Assembly: GCA_934230115.1 (NCBI GenBank)
Contig: CAKQEI010000006.1
Location: 1-51,144, forward strand
Direction of reading: 5' to 3'
DNA: 51,144 nt
Source: an uncultured Prevotella sp.
Lineage (GTDB): Bacteria > Bacteroidota > Bacteroidia > Bacteroidales > Bacteroidaceae
Each line of letters starts with the position of its first letter. The stretch's first letter is position 1. Below are positions 8,800-19,026 of the stretch, piece by piece. The translations under genes were made by a program, and so were the position numbers. Below the pieces are notes generated by a model that saw nothing but the letters and a program-made list of their open reading frames with translations, was not told the DNA's origin and made no database searches.

Positions 8800-10023
8800 T
8801 TACTTGCCGCCACGAGTTTTGCCCTCTACCACCCGTTCAAGCTCGTCAACGATAAACTGTGCCGTTTCTGCCTTCGAGCATTTGGGATAGGCTTTCTTGC
8901 CTTGGCGGCTAATTATCTCAATCTGGTTGTCGTCGGTGCGGAAGCACGTGCCCTTGTTCTGCAAACTGTTGAGCACAATGAAATCGGCATTCTTCTTCTC
9001 AAGCTTGCGCTGTGCGTTGGCCTCCTCGTCGTTGGTCTCCAAGGCGAAGGCCACGATGGTCTGCTCCGGCTTCTTGGCTGCGCCCAATGCCGCGGCAATG
9101 TCGTGGTTGGGGCAAAGCAGAATGGTCATGTCGTAGTTGCCACGCTTTATCTTCTGGTCGGCCACGGTGGCAGGACGGAAGTCGGCAACGGCGGCAGCGA
9201 GTATTGCCACGTCAGAATCGTTGAAAGCCGAAGTGGCGGCGGCGTACATCTGCTCACAGCTCTCCACGTCGATACGGCTGATGGCACTGGAGCAAGACAA
9301 GCTCACCGGACCTGCCACAATAGTGACGGCGGCTCCGCGGCGGCGGCACTCCTCGGCAATGGCAAATCCCATCTTGCCGCTGGAATAGTTGCCCACGAAG
9401 CGCACGGGGTCTATCTTCTCGTAGGTGGGTCCCGCCGTTATCATCACCTTCTTGCCCTTAAGCGGCGACGCGCTGTCCTGGCGGTCGAAGTATTCCGACA
9501 CTCGCTGTGCTATGATGGCAGGCTCCTCCATGCGTCCCTTGCCTTCGAGTCCGCTTGCAAGAAATCCGCTTGCCGGCTCCACAATCATGTTGCCGTACGA
9601 CTGCAGGGTGAGCATGTTGGCTTGTGTGGACGGGTGGCGATACATGTCGAGGTCCATGGCGGGAGCCACGAACACGGGGGCCTTCATCGAGAGATAGGTG
9701 GTGATGAGCATGTTGTCGGCAATGCCGTGAGCCATTTTGCCCAAGGTGCTTGCCGTGCATGGAGCAATGACCATGGCGTCGGCCCAGAGTCCGAGGTCGA
9801 CGTGCGAGTTCCAAGTGCCGTCGCGCTGCGAGAAGAACTCGCTCACCACGGGCTTGTGGGTCAATGCCGAGAGGGTGATGGGGGTGATGAACTCCTTGCC
9901 TGCTGGCGTGATGACCACCTGCACCTCAGCCCCCTGCTTGATGAACTCCCTTATGAGCAGGCACGACTTGTAGGCTGCTATCGAGCCTGTAATGCCGAGA
10001 ACTATCTTTTTGCCTTTGAGCAT
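8800..10023 (-). CDS. coaBC: Bifunctional phosphopantothenoylcysteine decarboxylase / phosphopantothenate-cysteine ligase
   Basis: Coenzyme A biosynthesis enzyme of 407 residues. The N-terminal CoaC half is an FMN-binding flavoprotein (GKKIVLGITGSIAAYKS, HVDLGLWADAMVIAPCTASTLGKMAHG, APAMDLDMY; the family motif PAMN is PAMD here, a variant I recall in Bacteroidota). The CoaB half begins at about residue 190 with KKVMITAGPTYEKIDPVRF and NYSSGKMGFAIAEE, the nucleotide/substrate-binding signature. It lies downstream of the exonuclease gene and 24 bases upstream of porD on the same strand. Confidence 0.95.
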   Translation of the reverse strand: MLKGKKIVLGITGSIAAYKSCLLIREFIKQGAEVQVVITPAGKEFITPITLSALTHKPVVSEFFSQRDGTWNSHVDLGLWADAMVIAPCTASTLGKMAHGIADNMLITTYLSMKAPVFVAPAMDLDMYRHPSTQANMLTLQSYGNMIVEPASGFLASGLEGKGRMEEPAIIAQRVSEYFDRQDSASPLKGKKVMITAGPTYEKIDPVRFVGNYSSGKMGFAIAEECRRRGAAVTIVAGPVSLSCSSAISRIDVESCEQMYAAATSAFNDSDVAILAAAVADFRPATVADQKIKRGNYDMTILLCPNHDIAAALGAAKKPEQTIVAFALETNDEEANAQRKLEKKNADFIVLNSLQNKGTCFRTDDNQIEIISRQGKKAYPKCSKAETAQFIVDELERVVEGKTRGGK

Positions 10024-10058
10024 AACTTTATTTGTTATTGAGAAACTTTATTTGTTAT
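10024..10058. repeat. Direct repeat of 15 bp before coaBC
   Basis: AACTTTATTTGTTAT occurs twice, at 10024-10038 and 10044-10058 (period 20), directly before the coaBC start codon on the minus strand. It could be a small tandem duplication or a translation-initiation region copied once. Confidence 0.6.
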
Positions 10059-10077
10059 CGAACATGCGAAACTTGGG

Positions 10078-10929
10078 TTATTTATTAAACCCCTTCAAAC
10101 GGATGCGTGTGAGCACCTGCTTGGTGTTGAAGGTGAAGTCGCCCGCCATCATCCAGCTGTAATAGCCGGGGTCTATGCGGAGCACGTCGGCCACCGAGCG
10201 TCCCTTGTATTTGCCGAAGTTGAAAGCCTCGAATCGGCGTTCCTTGCCTTCGTTGTCGAGCAGCGGTTTGCCGTCCTTGTCGAGCAATGGTCGCCACACA
10301 ATGCGTCCGGCAAAGTCCACATTGTCGTTCTGCTTTGAGAATTCGGCAAGGAAGTCCATGTCGTTCTCCAGCACGCGGTCGGGCTCTTCCTGCACTCCTG
10401 GCGCATACTTGTCGAGCTCGCCCATAAGCACACGGTAGGTAGCCTCGGTGTCCTCGTCGGCGCGGTGGGCAGTGAAGTCCTCCTCCATCTTTCTGCCGCA
10501 ATAGAACTTATAGGCAGCAGCAAGATTGCGGCGTTCCATCTTGTGGAAGATGGTCTGGGCGTCGATGAGTCGGCACTTCGAGAAGTCGAAGTCGATACCT
10601 GCACGCAGAAACTCCTCGGCAAGCATAGGAATGTCGAAATGGTTGGAGTTGTAGCCGGCGAAGTCGCATCCCTGCATCTTCTCGTTGAGTTGCTGGGCCA
10701 CCTGCTTGAATGTTGGCGCGTCGGCCACATCGTCGTTGCTGATGCCTGTGAGCTCTACCACTTCCTGCGGAATGGCCTTGTCGGGATTGATAAGCAGATT
10801 CTCGCGCTGCTCCTCGCCGTCGGGCATTACTTTAATGTAAGAGATTTGAATGATGCGGTCGCGCACAAGGTCGAGACCAGTTGTCTCAAGGTCGAAAATT
10901 ATAAGGGGTCGGGTTAATTTTAGTTTCAT
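10078..10929 (-). CDS. DnaQ-like 3'-5' exonuclease with C-terminal extension
   Basis: A 283-residue DEDDh-family exonuclease. ExoI motif IIFDLETTGLD gives Asp13 and Glu15; ExoII GYNSNHFDIPML gives Asp99; ExoIII HRADEDTEATYRVL gives His155 and Asp160. The fold ends at about residue 175. The rest contains a small module KYKGRSVADVLRIDPGYYSWMMAGDF, which in Bacteroidota proteins follows such exonucleases. It may proofread or process DNA ends. It lies between dnaN and coaBC on the same strand, a context that fits replication or repair, but it cannot be assigned as the polymerase III epsilon subunit from sequence alone. Confidence 0.88.
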   Translation of the reverse strand: MKLKLTRPLIIFDLETTGLDLVRDRIIQISYIKVMPDGEEQRENLLINPDKAIPQEVVELTGISNDDVADAPTFKQVAQQLNEKMQGCDFAGYNSNHFDIPMLAEEFLRAGIDFDFSKCRLIDAQTIFHKMERRNLAAAYKFYCGRKMEEDFTAHRADEDTEATYRVLMGELDKYAPGVQEEPDRVLENDMDFLAEFSKQNDNVDFAGRIVWRPLLDKDGKPLLDNEGKERRFEAFNFGKYKGRSVADVLRIDPGYYSWMMAGDFTFNTKQVLTRIRLKGFNK

Positions 10930-10952
10930 TTCTTCGGTTTCGTTTTTAAACG

Positions 10953-11025
10953 ATTTTTCGTGAGAGAGCGAAGGGGCACGTGCTCCTCAAGAGCATCATA
11001 GGTCCTTACACACCTCACGAAAAAT
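10953..11025. other. Inverted repeat between dnaN and the exonuclease gene
   Basis: ATTTTTCGTGAG (10953-10964) is the exact complement of CTCACGAAAAAT (11014-11025), enclosing 49 bases. It lies 24 bases upstream of the exonuclease start on the minus strand and could fold as a leader structure or act as a partial terminator of dnaN transcripts. The rest of the 213-bp gap shows no gene. Confidence 0.5.
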
Positions 11026-11142
11026 TAATGTTTGTTTTCTTTATTTATGTTCATGCACTTGCATGGCGCGTGGTGACACGCCTGTGAATGCTCTGCACCG
11101 AACAGCCAATTAATAATCAATAACCAATAATTAATAATTCGA

Positions 11143-12270
11143 CTAATCGTTGAGCAGCATCGGCATTATCAGCATCAAAATGTCCTGGTCCTCGGGCTGA
11201 GTGACAGGCACAATCACTCCGGCGCGGCTTGGGTCGGCAAGCTGAATGTTCACCTCGTCGCTCACCAGGCAGTTGAGTGTGTCGTAGATGGCAGAGCCCT
11301 TGAAGCCAATGTCCATAGTTGCGCCGTTGTAGTCGCAGGTGAGGGTCTCCTTGGCACTTGTGGCGAAGTCGATGTCCTCGGCTGTAAGGCGGAGCATTCC
11401 CTTCTCGATGTGGAAGCGCACGAGCTGGCTGCTCTCGCTTGCAAACGGAAGCACACGCTTTAGCGCGCTCATGAGCGACTTGCGGTCGATGGTGAGGCAG
11501 TTGGTGTTGGCAGTTGGGATAACCGAGTTGTAGTTGGGATAGCGGCCCTCTATAAGTCGGCATCTGAGTATACCGTCGGCGTAGCGCACCTCGGCACTAC
11601 GGCTGTCGAACTTAATCACCACGTCGCAATCGTTCTTTGCCAGCACTCCCTTGAGCAGCTGTGCGGGCTTCTGCGGCAGGATGAACGAGGCAGGCGTTTC
11701 CTCGGCAAACACAGTGAGCACACGGTTGCGCACGAGCTTATGGCCGTCGGTGGCCACGATGGTGAGGCTGTCGGCTTTAAGGTCGAAGTAGACGCCTCCC
11801 ATCACCGGGCGAATCTCGTCCTGGGCAGTGGCGAAGAGCGAGCGCGAGATATTCTCGGCAAGCACTCCCGACTCGATGGTTATTGTGGTGAGGTCGTCCT
11901 GCATTTCGGGAGCCACGGGATATTCCTCGGCTGGCTGTGCTGCGAAGTTGAACGTACCGTTCATATAGTCGATTTCTATCGTGAGGTCGTCTTCGTTCAC
12001 GCTGAAGCTAAGGGGCTGCTCGGGCAGCTCTTTCACAGCATTAAGTATTGTACGGTTGGACAGCGCGAAGCGTGCGTCACCGCTGCAATCATCAAGTTCA
12101 ATGGTCGACTGCATTACATTCTCATTGTCGCTGGCAGTGACGGTGAGCGTGTTGTTAGCAATTTCGAACAGGAAACAGTCGAGTATACTGATAGTATTCT
12201 TACTGTTGATAACCCTTGCGAGGGTCTGAAGGCGCGCGTTGAGCGTTCCGCTTGATAATGTGAATTGCAT
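11143..12270 (-). CDS. dnaN: DNA polymerase III beta subunit (sliding clamp)
   Basis: The processivity clamp of replicative polymerase, 375 residues with three repeated clamp folds. Recognisable segments: ISILDCFLFEIANNTLTVTASDNE in domain I; DEIRPVMGGVYFDLKADSLTIVATDGHKLVRN in domain II, the hydrophobic partner-binding region; and EGRYPNYNSVIPTANTNCLTIDRKSLMSALKRV in domain III. The C-terminal LIMPMLLND is slightly divergent from the usual MPMR ending but retains PM. It heads the minus-strand cluster and has a consensus -7 box upstream. Confidence 0.96.
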   Translation of the reverse strand: MQFTLSSGTLNARLQTLARVINSKNTISILDCFLFEIANNTLTVTASDNENVMQSTIELDDCSGDARFALSNRTILNAVKELPEQPLSFSVNEDDLTIEIDYMNGTFNFAAQPAEEYPVAPEMQDDLTTITIESGVLAENISRSLFATAQDEIRPVMGGVYFDLKADSLTIVATDGHKLVRNRVLTVFAEETPASFILPQKPAQLLKGVLAKNDCDVVIKFDSRSAEVRYADGILRCRLIEGRYPNYNSVIPTANTNCLTIDRKSLMSALKRVLPFASESSQLVRFHIEKGMLRLTAEDIDFATSAKETLTCDYNGATMDIGFKGSAIYDTLNCLVSDEVNIQLADPSRAGVIVPVTQPEDQDILMLIMPMLLND

Positions 12271-12314
12271 TATATTATTGATTTTTTATGTTATTATTTC
12301 AAGTTATTACGAGT

Positions 12315-12323
12315 GCAAAGATA
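12315..12323 (-). promoter_or_regulatory. -7 promoter box for dnaN
   Basis: On the minus strand this reads TATCTTTGC, a perfect TAnnTTTGC box, 45 bases before the dnaN start. A -33 box is not clear. Confidence 0.6.
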
Positions 12324-12404
12324 GTGATTTTAAAGTCCACATCGGCTAACTCTATCACAAAAATACAAAAAAAAGTTCGAGTAGAAGAAAAACCCTTGCA
12401 AAAG

Positions 12405-12436
12405 TTTCGGGTTTTAATACAAATTTACTAACTTCG
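12405..12436 (+). promoter_or_regulatory. Probable promoter for the DUF3127 gene
   Basis: TAACTTCG at 12429-12436 differs from TAnnTTTG at one base; TTTCGG at 12405-12410 lies at about the right distance for a -33 element. The start codon is about 105 bases further on. Confidence 0.4.
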
Positions 12437-12540
12437 CACATTGAATGTATGTGGCACGGCTTATGCGCCAACCCCATACTACGCAATTATCACACATTTA
12501 AAAAAGCAATTATTACACATTAAATACTTAAGCAAAAACA

Positions 12541-12954
12541 ATGGAATTACAAGGAAAAATTATCACCGCGCTGCCTGCCAAGACTGGCACATCGGCACGT
12601 GGAGAGTGGAAGGTTCAAGAATATGTGGTCGAGACTCACGACGCTTATCCCAAGAAGATGGTATTCAGCGTTTTCGGCGACGACCGCATCCAGCGTTTCA
12701 ACATCCAGGTGGGCCAGGAAGTGACTGTGTCTTTCGACATCGACGCTCATGAGTACAACGGACGTTGGTTCAACAGCATCCGCGCCTTCGACGTGCGTCA
12801 GGTTGACCCTGCCTCTGTAGCTATGCAGCCAGGCGTTATGGCTGGTTCGGCTTTCGGTCCGGCTCCCGCTGCAGCTCCCGCTCAGCCTGCCGCCGCTCAG
12901 CCTGCCGCTCCTATGGCTGATGCCGAGGACAAGGTTGACGACCTGCCGTTCTAA
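12541..12954 (+). CDS. DUF3127 OB-fold protein with SSB-like C-terminal tip
   Basis: A 137-residue soluble protein of the Bacteroidota DUF3127 family (MELQGKIITALPAKTGTSARGEWKVQEYVVET, then FNIQVGQEVTVSFDIDAHEYNGRWFNSIRAFDV), which has the strand pattern of an OB fold. After residue ~100 comes an Ala/Pro-rich linker and then an acidic end DAEDKVDDLPF. The last residues DDLPF match the acidic, Phe-terminated tip that SSB proteins use to recruit repair and replication proteins. The length and layout (OB core, Ala/Pro linker, acidic tip) are SSB-like. This suggests a single-stranded nucleic-acid-binding role, by inference. It is divergent from dnaN. Confidence 0.82.
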   Translation: MELQGKIITALPAKTGTSARGEWKVQEYVVETHDAYPKKMVFSVFGDDRIQRFNIQVGQEVTVSFDIDAHEYNGRWFNSIRAFDVRQVDPASVAMQPGVMAGSAFGPAPAAAPAQPAAAQPAAPMADAEDKVDDLPF

Positions 12955-13143
12955 TTTAGTCCATTGCCAATTATGACCTACTTACTTGCCTGTGCAAAGG
13001 TAACTACTTTCAGGCGAATCTGTAGCGCAGAGATGGAAATGTTATTTCCCGTTTTGCTCAGGGGAAGGTCACAGTGGTGAACTGAATAGTTACGCGAAAA
13101 AAGTTAACAGCGAAGCCTAATGCTTCTAATGCTATAAACTAAT
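12955..13143. other. Intergenic stretch with an orphan minus-strand promoter box
   Basis: No gene is seen. GCAAAGGTA at 12994-13002 reads TACCTTTGC on the minus strand, a perfect -7 box, but nothing recognisable lies downstream before the DUF3127 3' end. It could be a decayed promoter or start an antisense RNA. Confidence 0.35.
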
Positions 13144-13188
13144 AAAAAAACTGTAGGAGGAACAAAAATCCCTCCTACAGTTTTTTTT
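13144..13188. terminator. Bidirectional rho-independent terminator
   Basis: A perfect 17-bp inverted repeat (13144-13160 with 13171-13187; core CTGTAGGAGG) with a 10-base loop, flanked by A-runs and T-runs, so it works on both strands. It separates the convergent DUF3127 gene and trmO transcripts. Confidence 0.88.
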
Positions 13189-13273
13189 GCCGTAAACAAA
13201 TAACAGTTCATTTTTTACATATATTAGGAGAATATGGCATCCATGCAATATCCACTAAATCGATAGGACAATG

Positions 13274-13945
13274 TCACTCCACTCCTACCACTCTCACCAC
13301 TCCATCGCTCACTCTGAACTTCACGTCTTTTCCCGCAAACAACATTCCGTACACTTTCTCGGGAATGTCCTGATATTGCGGACGCGGGTCAAGCTCAAGC
13401 ACACCACGCAACGACTCCAGCTCTTCCTTTGTGAACGCCGAAACCACATCATCCGACATTTCCACCTCAAGCCTGCGGATGGCGTGACTGTCGACAAAGC
13501 CGCTGCGGGCGTCGGGATGGGAGTCGGCATAAACCACATAGGGCTTAATGTCGTAGATGGGAGTGCCGTCCATAAGGTCGGCCCCAAGCACATGAATCAG
13601 CGGACCATTGGGCGCGTCGAGCTCCAGCTCCGAAATTCTCACCGACGAGAGTCCCAACCCATTCGGGCGGAAGGGCGAGCGTGTGGCAAACACGCCCATC
13701 CTCACGTTTCCACCAAGCAACGGCGGACGCACCACCGGACTCGTAGCCGCATGGCGATTGGCCGAGAAGCCCCATATAAGCCACAGATAGTCGAAACCCT
13801 CCATGCCACGAATGGCGTCAGCCGAACGATGTTTGGGCACAAACTCTATTGTGCCGTGCAGATTCTCCACAAGTCCGCTCTGCTTCGGGATGCCAAACTT
13901 CGACGAGAATGGCGAGCGGAAGAAAGCTATCGGTTCTATTTCCAT
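13274..13945 (-). CDS. trmO: tRNA (N6-threonylcarbamoyladenosine37-N6)-methyltransferase TrmO
   Basis: A 223-residue member of the TrmO/TsaA/YaeB family, which N6-methylates t6A37 of certain tRNAs using S-adenosylmethionine. The N-terminal half is diagnostic: PIAFFRSPFSSKFGIPKQ, then FDYLWLIWGFSAN and GVFATRSPFRPNGLGLSSVRI, the beta-barrel cofactor-binding core. The C-terminal half (FVDSHAIRRLEVEM onward) fits the second domain. The ATG start follows 3 bases after the stop of the DUF3078 gene on the same strand, so both are probably on one transcript. Confidence 0.93.
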   Translation of the reverse strand: MEIEPIAFFRSPFSSKFGIPKQSGLVENLHGTIEFVPKHRSADAIRGMEGFDYLWLIWGFSANRHAATSPVVRPPLLGGNVRMGVFATRSPFRPNGLGLSSVRISELELDAPNGPLIHVLGADLMDGTPIYDIKPYVVYADSHPDARSGFVDSHAIRRLEVEMSDDVVSAFTKEELESLRGVLELDPRPQYQDIPEKVYGMLFAGKDVKFRVSDGVVRVVGVE

Positions 13946-13948
13946 AAC

Positions 13949-15241
13949 CTAAAAACCGTAGCTGAATCCAAGTGAAATATACTCCTTCATCTGCCAATAG
14001 CCATGCTTGCCGTCGCGAGCCGCACCGTCGTCGAAGCGCGGATAGAGGAAGAGGTTGCTCGAGATGTATTTGTTCACGACAAACGTGAACGTGTTCTCCC
14101 ACTCCATCAGCATTCGCTTATAAGTAGTGTAGGCATAGAGGCGAGTCTTCCAACGCACGTCCTTAGCCAACTGCCAGTTGAAGTCGACCGTAATCTCCGA
14201 ACCGAAATCGTTCTTCACATGCTTGTCAGCATCGAGTCCGAAACGTGTGGAGAGTTTCTTGTCGCTCACGTAGGTGAGCTTATAGGCTATAGGAGCCAAG
14301 TGGGCCGAGCCCTTCAGCTTGCCCTTCAGCCAGTTGATGTTGTAGTCCATACCGAGTGACGGGGTGAGGTAGAGAGGGGCAAGAAACTTTGAGTAGACAT
14401 TGGGGTCGTTGCTCTTTAGGCCGCGCATGAACTGTGTGCTGGCAATGAGCTGCAAGGAGTAGTACCACTTCTTCGTGGCCTGCAGTCCCACCTTGCCTGT
14501 ATAGCGCAGGAGGTCTTCCGAGGCACGCACCGTGTGCAGAGTGTCGCCGCGCGAGTTCTGGAAGCCAAGTCGCATTTCGAGTTTGTTGTCCCAGCGGAAG
14601 CGTTGCTTGTTGTTGTAGTTGGCCTGCAGCGTCACCGTGCCGAGCATAGAGTAGTTGCTCTCGCCGCCCTTATACCAGTTGTCGGACACATAGTTCTGGA
14701 AAAGCTGCAAATTGTAGTCGCCGCTGAAACTCCAGAAGTTTGGCTTCTCCACAATAATATTAATAGGCGACTCAATGCGTTCCTCCTTCACCTTTGGCGA
14801 CACCATTCCCACAATGTCCACATCGCGCTCCACGGTCTCCTCCTTAGGCTGAATGAGCGGACCTGCATGGTCGAGCTGGCTCTGCGTGCCGCTCACGAGG
14901 TCGGGACGCTGCATGTAGATGTCGAGCAACGTCTGGTTCTGCCACGAGTTGCAGGACGGAGCCGACATCGAGAACACCGACTCTATTATATTATGGTAGA
15001 AAGTCAATGGCACAAAGAATCGGTAGTACCTTCCGTCGGGCTCTGCCACAGTCATGGAGTCGTTGGCTGCATAAACAGAGTCGATCGCAACGCGCCTGCT
15101 CTGAAGCGAGTCCATGTAGTTTTTCACCAACACAGGCACCGTGTCCACATCCGCCTGATGCGACTTGCGCGAGCGGGTCTGCGAGTTTGCAACCACCGCA
15201 AATCCCACAAACAATAATATCAATATATTCCTCATTCTCAT
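13949..15241 (-). CDS. DUF3078 outer-membrane beta-barrel protein
   Basis: The frame is open from 15304, but a perfect -7 box (15261-15269) lies inside that extension. I therefore start at 15241 (MRMRNILILLFVGFAVVANSQ), which gives a clean signal peptide and 430 residues. The N-terminal part has a Pro/Glu-rich segment. From about residue 160 there is a run of alternating hydrophobic/aromatic strands (WSFSGDYNLQLFQNYVSDNWYKGGESNYSMLGTV, FRWDNKLEMRLGFQNSRGD, WYYSLQLIASTQFMRG) ending in LGFSYGF, a beta-barrel terminal strand with a final Phe. This matches the DUF3078 family of Bacteroidota outer-membrane proteins; function is unknown. Confidence 0.85.
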   Translation of the reverse strand: MRMRNILILLFVGFAVVANSQTRSRKSHQADVDTVPVLVKNYMDSLQSRRVAIDSVYAANDSMTVAEPDGRYYRFFVPLTFYHNIIESVFSMSAPSCNSWQNQTLLDIYMQRPDLVSGTQSQLDHAGPLIQPKEETVERDVDIVGMVSPKVKEERIESPINIIVEKPNFWSFSGDYNLQLFQNYVSDNWYKGGESNYSMLGTVTLQANYNNKQRFRWDNKLEMRLGFQNSRGDTLHTVRASEDLLRYTGKVGLQATKKWYYSLQLIASTQFMRGLKSNDPNVYSKFLAPLYLTPSLGMDYNINWLKGKLKGSAHLAPIAYKLTYVSDKKLSTRFGLDADKHVKNDFGSEITVDFNWQLAKDVRWKTRLYAYTTYKRMLMEWENTFTFVVNKYISSNLFLYPRFDDGAARDGKHGYWQMKEYISLGFSYGF

Positions 15242-15260
15242 ATAAGTAAAATGTTTTGGC

Positions 15261-15269
15261 GCAAAGGTA
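15261..15269 (-). promoter_or_regulatory. -7 promoter box for the DUF3078-trmO transcript
   Basis: Minus-strand TACCTTTGC, a perfect consensus, about 20 bases before the ATG at 15241. It decides the start of the DUF3078 gene, since codons upstream would not be transcribed. Confidence 0.65.
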
Positions 15270-15289
15270 ATAATAAATTTTGGAATTGC

Positions 15290-15321
15290 TTGTACGTTTC
15301 GCATTTTTATACTAACTTTGC
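15290..15321 (+). promoter_or_regulatory. Promoter for pyrG
   Basis: TTG at 15290-15292, 20 bases, then TAACTTTGC at 15313-15321, a perfect Bacteroidota pair. The GTG start codon is 52 bases downstream. It overlaps the divergent DUF3078 control region. Confidence 0.75.
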
Positions 15322-15340
15322 ACCTTGTATTAATGGATAA

Positions 15341-16981
<1,641 letters not shown>

Positions 16982-17015
16982 CAGCAACAGCAGGACAACT
17001 TTAATATCATAATAC

Positions 17016-17056
17016 GGGAGTTAACGGATTTTGCAACATAAATTCCGTTAACTCCC
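17016..17056 (+). terminator. Hairpin between pyrG and yidC
   Basis: GGGAGTTAACGGA (17016-17028) pairs exactly with TCCGTTAACTCCC (17044-17056), with a 15-base loop. No T-run follows, so it may be an RNA-stabilising or partial termination structure rather than a full terminator. Confidence 0.5.
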
Positions 17057-17110
17057 ATTTGCGGTAAAAATAAATCAACAAATTTAATAACCAACAAATT
17101 TTAAAAAAAA

Positions 17111-19009
17111 GTGAACAAAAACAACATCATCGGATTTGTGCTTATGGCCGCCGTACTGATTGGATATGGCATCTGGAGCCAGCCGTCTGCCGAACAGAAG
17201 GCTGCGCAGAAACGCCAAGACTCCATCGAGAACGTGGCACGAGTGAAAGCCGAAAATGCTGCAAAGCTGGCAGCACAGCAGAAGACCGCACAGGCTAAGG
17301 CAGCTGCCGAAGCCGACACAACCGCTCTGTTTCATGCAGCTCTCAAGGGCAACGCCACCAACGTTGTGCTCAAGAACAACGACGTGGAACTCACACTCAA
17401 CACCAAGGGTGGCGTAGTGACAAAGGCTGTTATCAAGAATTTTGACGACCGCAACGGCAACAACTACGTCACGCTCTTCGACGACAAGACGCAGAGTCTG
17501 AACTTTGCCATGGCGGCCAAGACTGTGAACATCAACACAGCCGACCTCTACTTCACACCGTCCAACCAGACCGACTCTACCGTGACCATGACCGCTGCTG
17601 CAGGCAACGGCAAGTCGCTCGTCATCAACTACGTGCTGGGCAAGGACTACATGCTCCACACGCAGATTCAGGCCGTGGGACTTGGCAACGACTTCGCTCC
17701 ATCAACCGACCGCATGGACGTGCAGTGGAAGGAGCTTGCACGACAGCAGGAGCGCGGATTCACCTTCGAGAACCGCTACGCCTCGCTCACCTACCACAAG
17801 ACCGACGGCGGCACCGACTACCTCTCCGAGGCTAAGAGCGTGACCGACGAGGCCATTGAGGAGAAAATCGACTGGGTGGCTTTCAAGAACCAGTTCTTCT
17901 CGGCTGTGATGATTGCCAAGAACGACTTTGCCGAGAACGCCTCGCTCTCAAGCATTCCGCAGGAGAAGGGCTCGGGCTATCTGAAGCAGTATGAGGCCAA
18001 GATGAAGACATTCTTCGACCCAAGCGGCAAGACTCCATCGGAGTTCGACTTCTACTTCGGTCCAAATGATTTCCGCTTGCTCAACCGTGTGGAGAAGGAG
18101 TGCCAGTTCAACAAGGACTTGGAGATGCAGCGTCTGGTCTACCTCGGCTGGCCGCTCTTCCGCATCATCAACCGCTGGTTCACCATCTACGTGTTCGACT
18201 TCCTCACCGGACTGAACATCAACATGGGCATCGTGCTCATACTCATCACCCTGCTCCTCAAAATCATCACCTATCCTATGGTGAAGAAGAGCTACATGTC
18301 GTCGGCTAAGATGCGTGTGCTCAAGCCGAAATTGGAGGAGGCTACAAAGCATCTCAACAAACCCGAGGACCAGATGCAGAAGCAGCAGGCCATGATGGCC
18401 GAGTACGCCAAATATGGCGTGTCGCCTCTGTCGGGCTGTCTGCCTATGCTCATCCAGATGCCTATCTGGATTGCCATGTTCAACTTCGTGCCTAACGCCA
18501 TTCAGCTGCGTGGCGAGAGCTTCCTCTGGATTAAGGACCTCTCTACCTACGACCCAATCCTGGAGTGGAACACCAACCTCTGGCTCATAGGCGACCACCT
18601 CTCGCTCACCTGCATCCTCTTCTGCGTTGCCAACATTCTCTACTCGCTCATGACCATGCGCCAGCAGCGCGACCAGATGGTGGGTCAGCAGGCCGAGCAG
18701 ATGAAGATGATGCAGTGGATGATGTTCCTCATGCCGGTGATGTTCTTCTTCATGTTCAACGACTACTCGGCTGGCTTGAACTTCTACTACTTCATCTCGC
18801 TCTTCTTCAGCGCTGCCATCATGTGGACGCTGCGCAAGACTACCAACGACGACAAGCTGCTTGCCATCCTCGAGAAGAAGTATGAGGAGAACAAGAACAA
18901 CCCGAAGAAGCTCAGCGGTCTTGCTGCCCGACTCCAGGCTATGCAGGAGCAGCAGCAGGAGCTCCAGCGCAAACGCGAGGAACTGGAGCGCAAGCGCAAG
19001 GGACTCTAA
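17111..19009 (+). CDS. yidC: Membrane protein insertase YidC
   Basis: Inner-membrane insertase of 632 residues, the long form with a large periplasmic domain as expected in Gram-negative bacteria. The first membrane segment is IIGFVLMAAVLIGYGIWS. The periplasmic beta-sandwich spans about 55-350. The conserved core follows: GWPLFRIINRWFTIYVFDFLTGLNINMGIVLILITLLLKIITYPM, then SPLSGCLPMLIQMPIWIAMF and the last helices around MMFLMPVMFFFMFNDYSAGLNFYYF. The C-terminus is a basic, Gln/Arg/Lys-rich tail that probably contacts the ribosome. The start codon is GTG (17111), the only one fitting the family N-terminus. Confidence 0.96.
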   Translation: MNKNNIIGFVLMAAVLIGYGIWSQPSAEQKAAQKRQDSIENVARVKAENAAKLAAQQKTAQAKAAAEADTTALFHAALKGNATNVVLKNNDVELTLNTKGGVVTKAVIKNFDDRNGNNYVTLFDDKTQSLNFAMAAKTVNINTADLYFTPSNQTDSTVTMTAAAGNGKSLVINYVLGKDYMLHTQIQAVGLGNDFAPSTDRMDVQWKELARQQERGFTFENRYASLTYHKTDGGTDYLSEAKSVTDEAIEEKIDWVAFKNQFFSAVMIAKNDFAENASLSSIPQEKGSGYLKQYEAKMKTFFDPSGKTPSEFDFYFGPNDFRLLNRVEKECQFNKDLEMQRLVYLGWPLFRIINRWFTIYVFDFLTGLNINMGIVLILITLLLKIITYPMVKKSYMSSAKMRVLKPKLEEATKHLNKPEDQMQKQQAMMAEYAKYGVSPLSGCLPMLIQMPIWIAMFNFVPNAIQLRGESFLWIKDLSTYDPILEWNTNLWLIGDHLSLTCILFCVANILYSLMTMRQQRDQMVGQQAEQMKMMQWMMFLMPVMFFFMFNDYSAGLNFYYFISLFFSAAIMWTLRKTTNDDKLLAILEKKYEENKNNPKKLSGLAARLQAMQEQQQELQRKREELERKRKGL

Positions 19010-19026
19010 CCTCAAACAATAAAACA

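Noticed and set aside
8902..10041. A 379-codon frame antisense to coaBC
   Set aside because: Shadow of a clearly recognised enzyme gene; no start context or domain.
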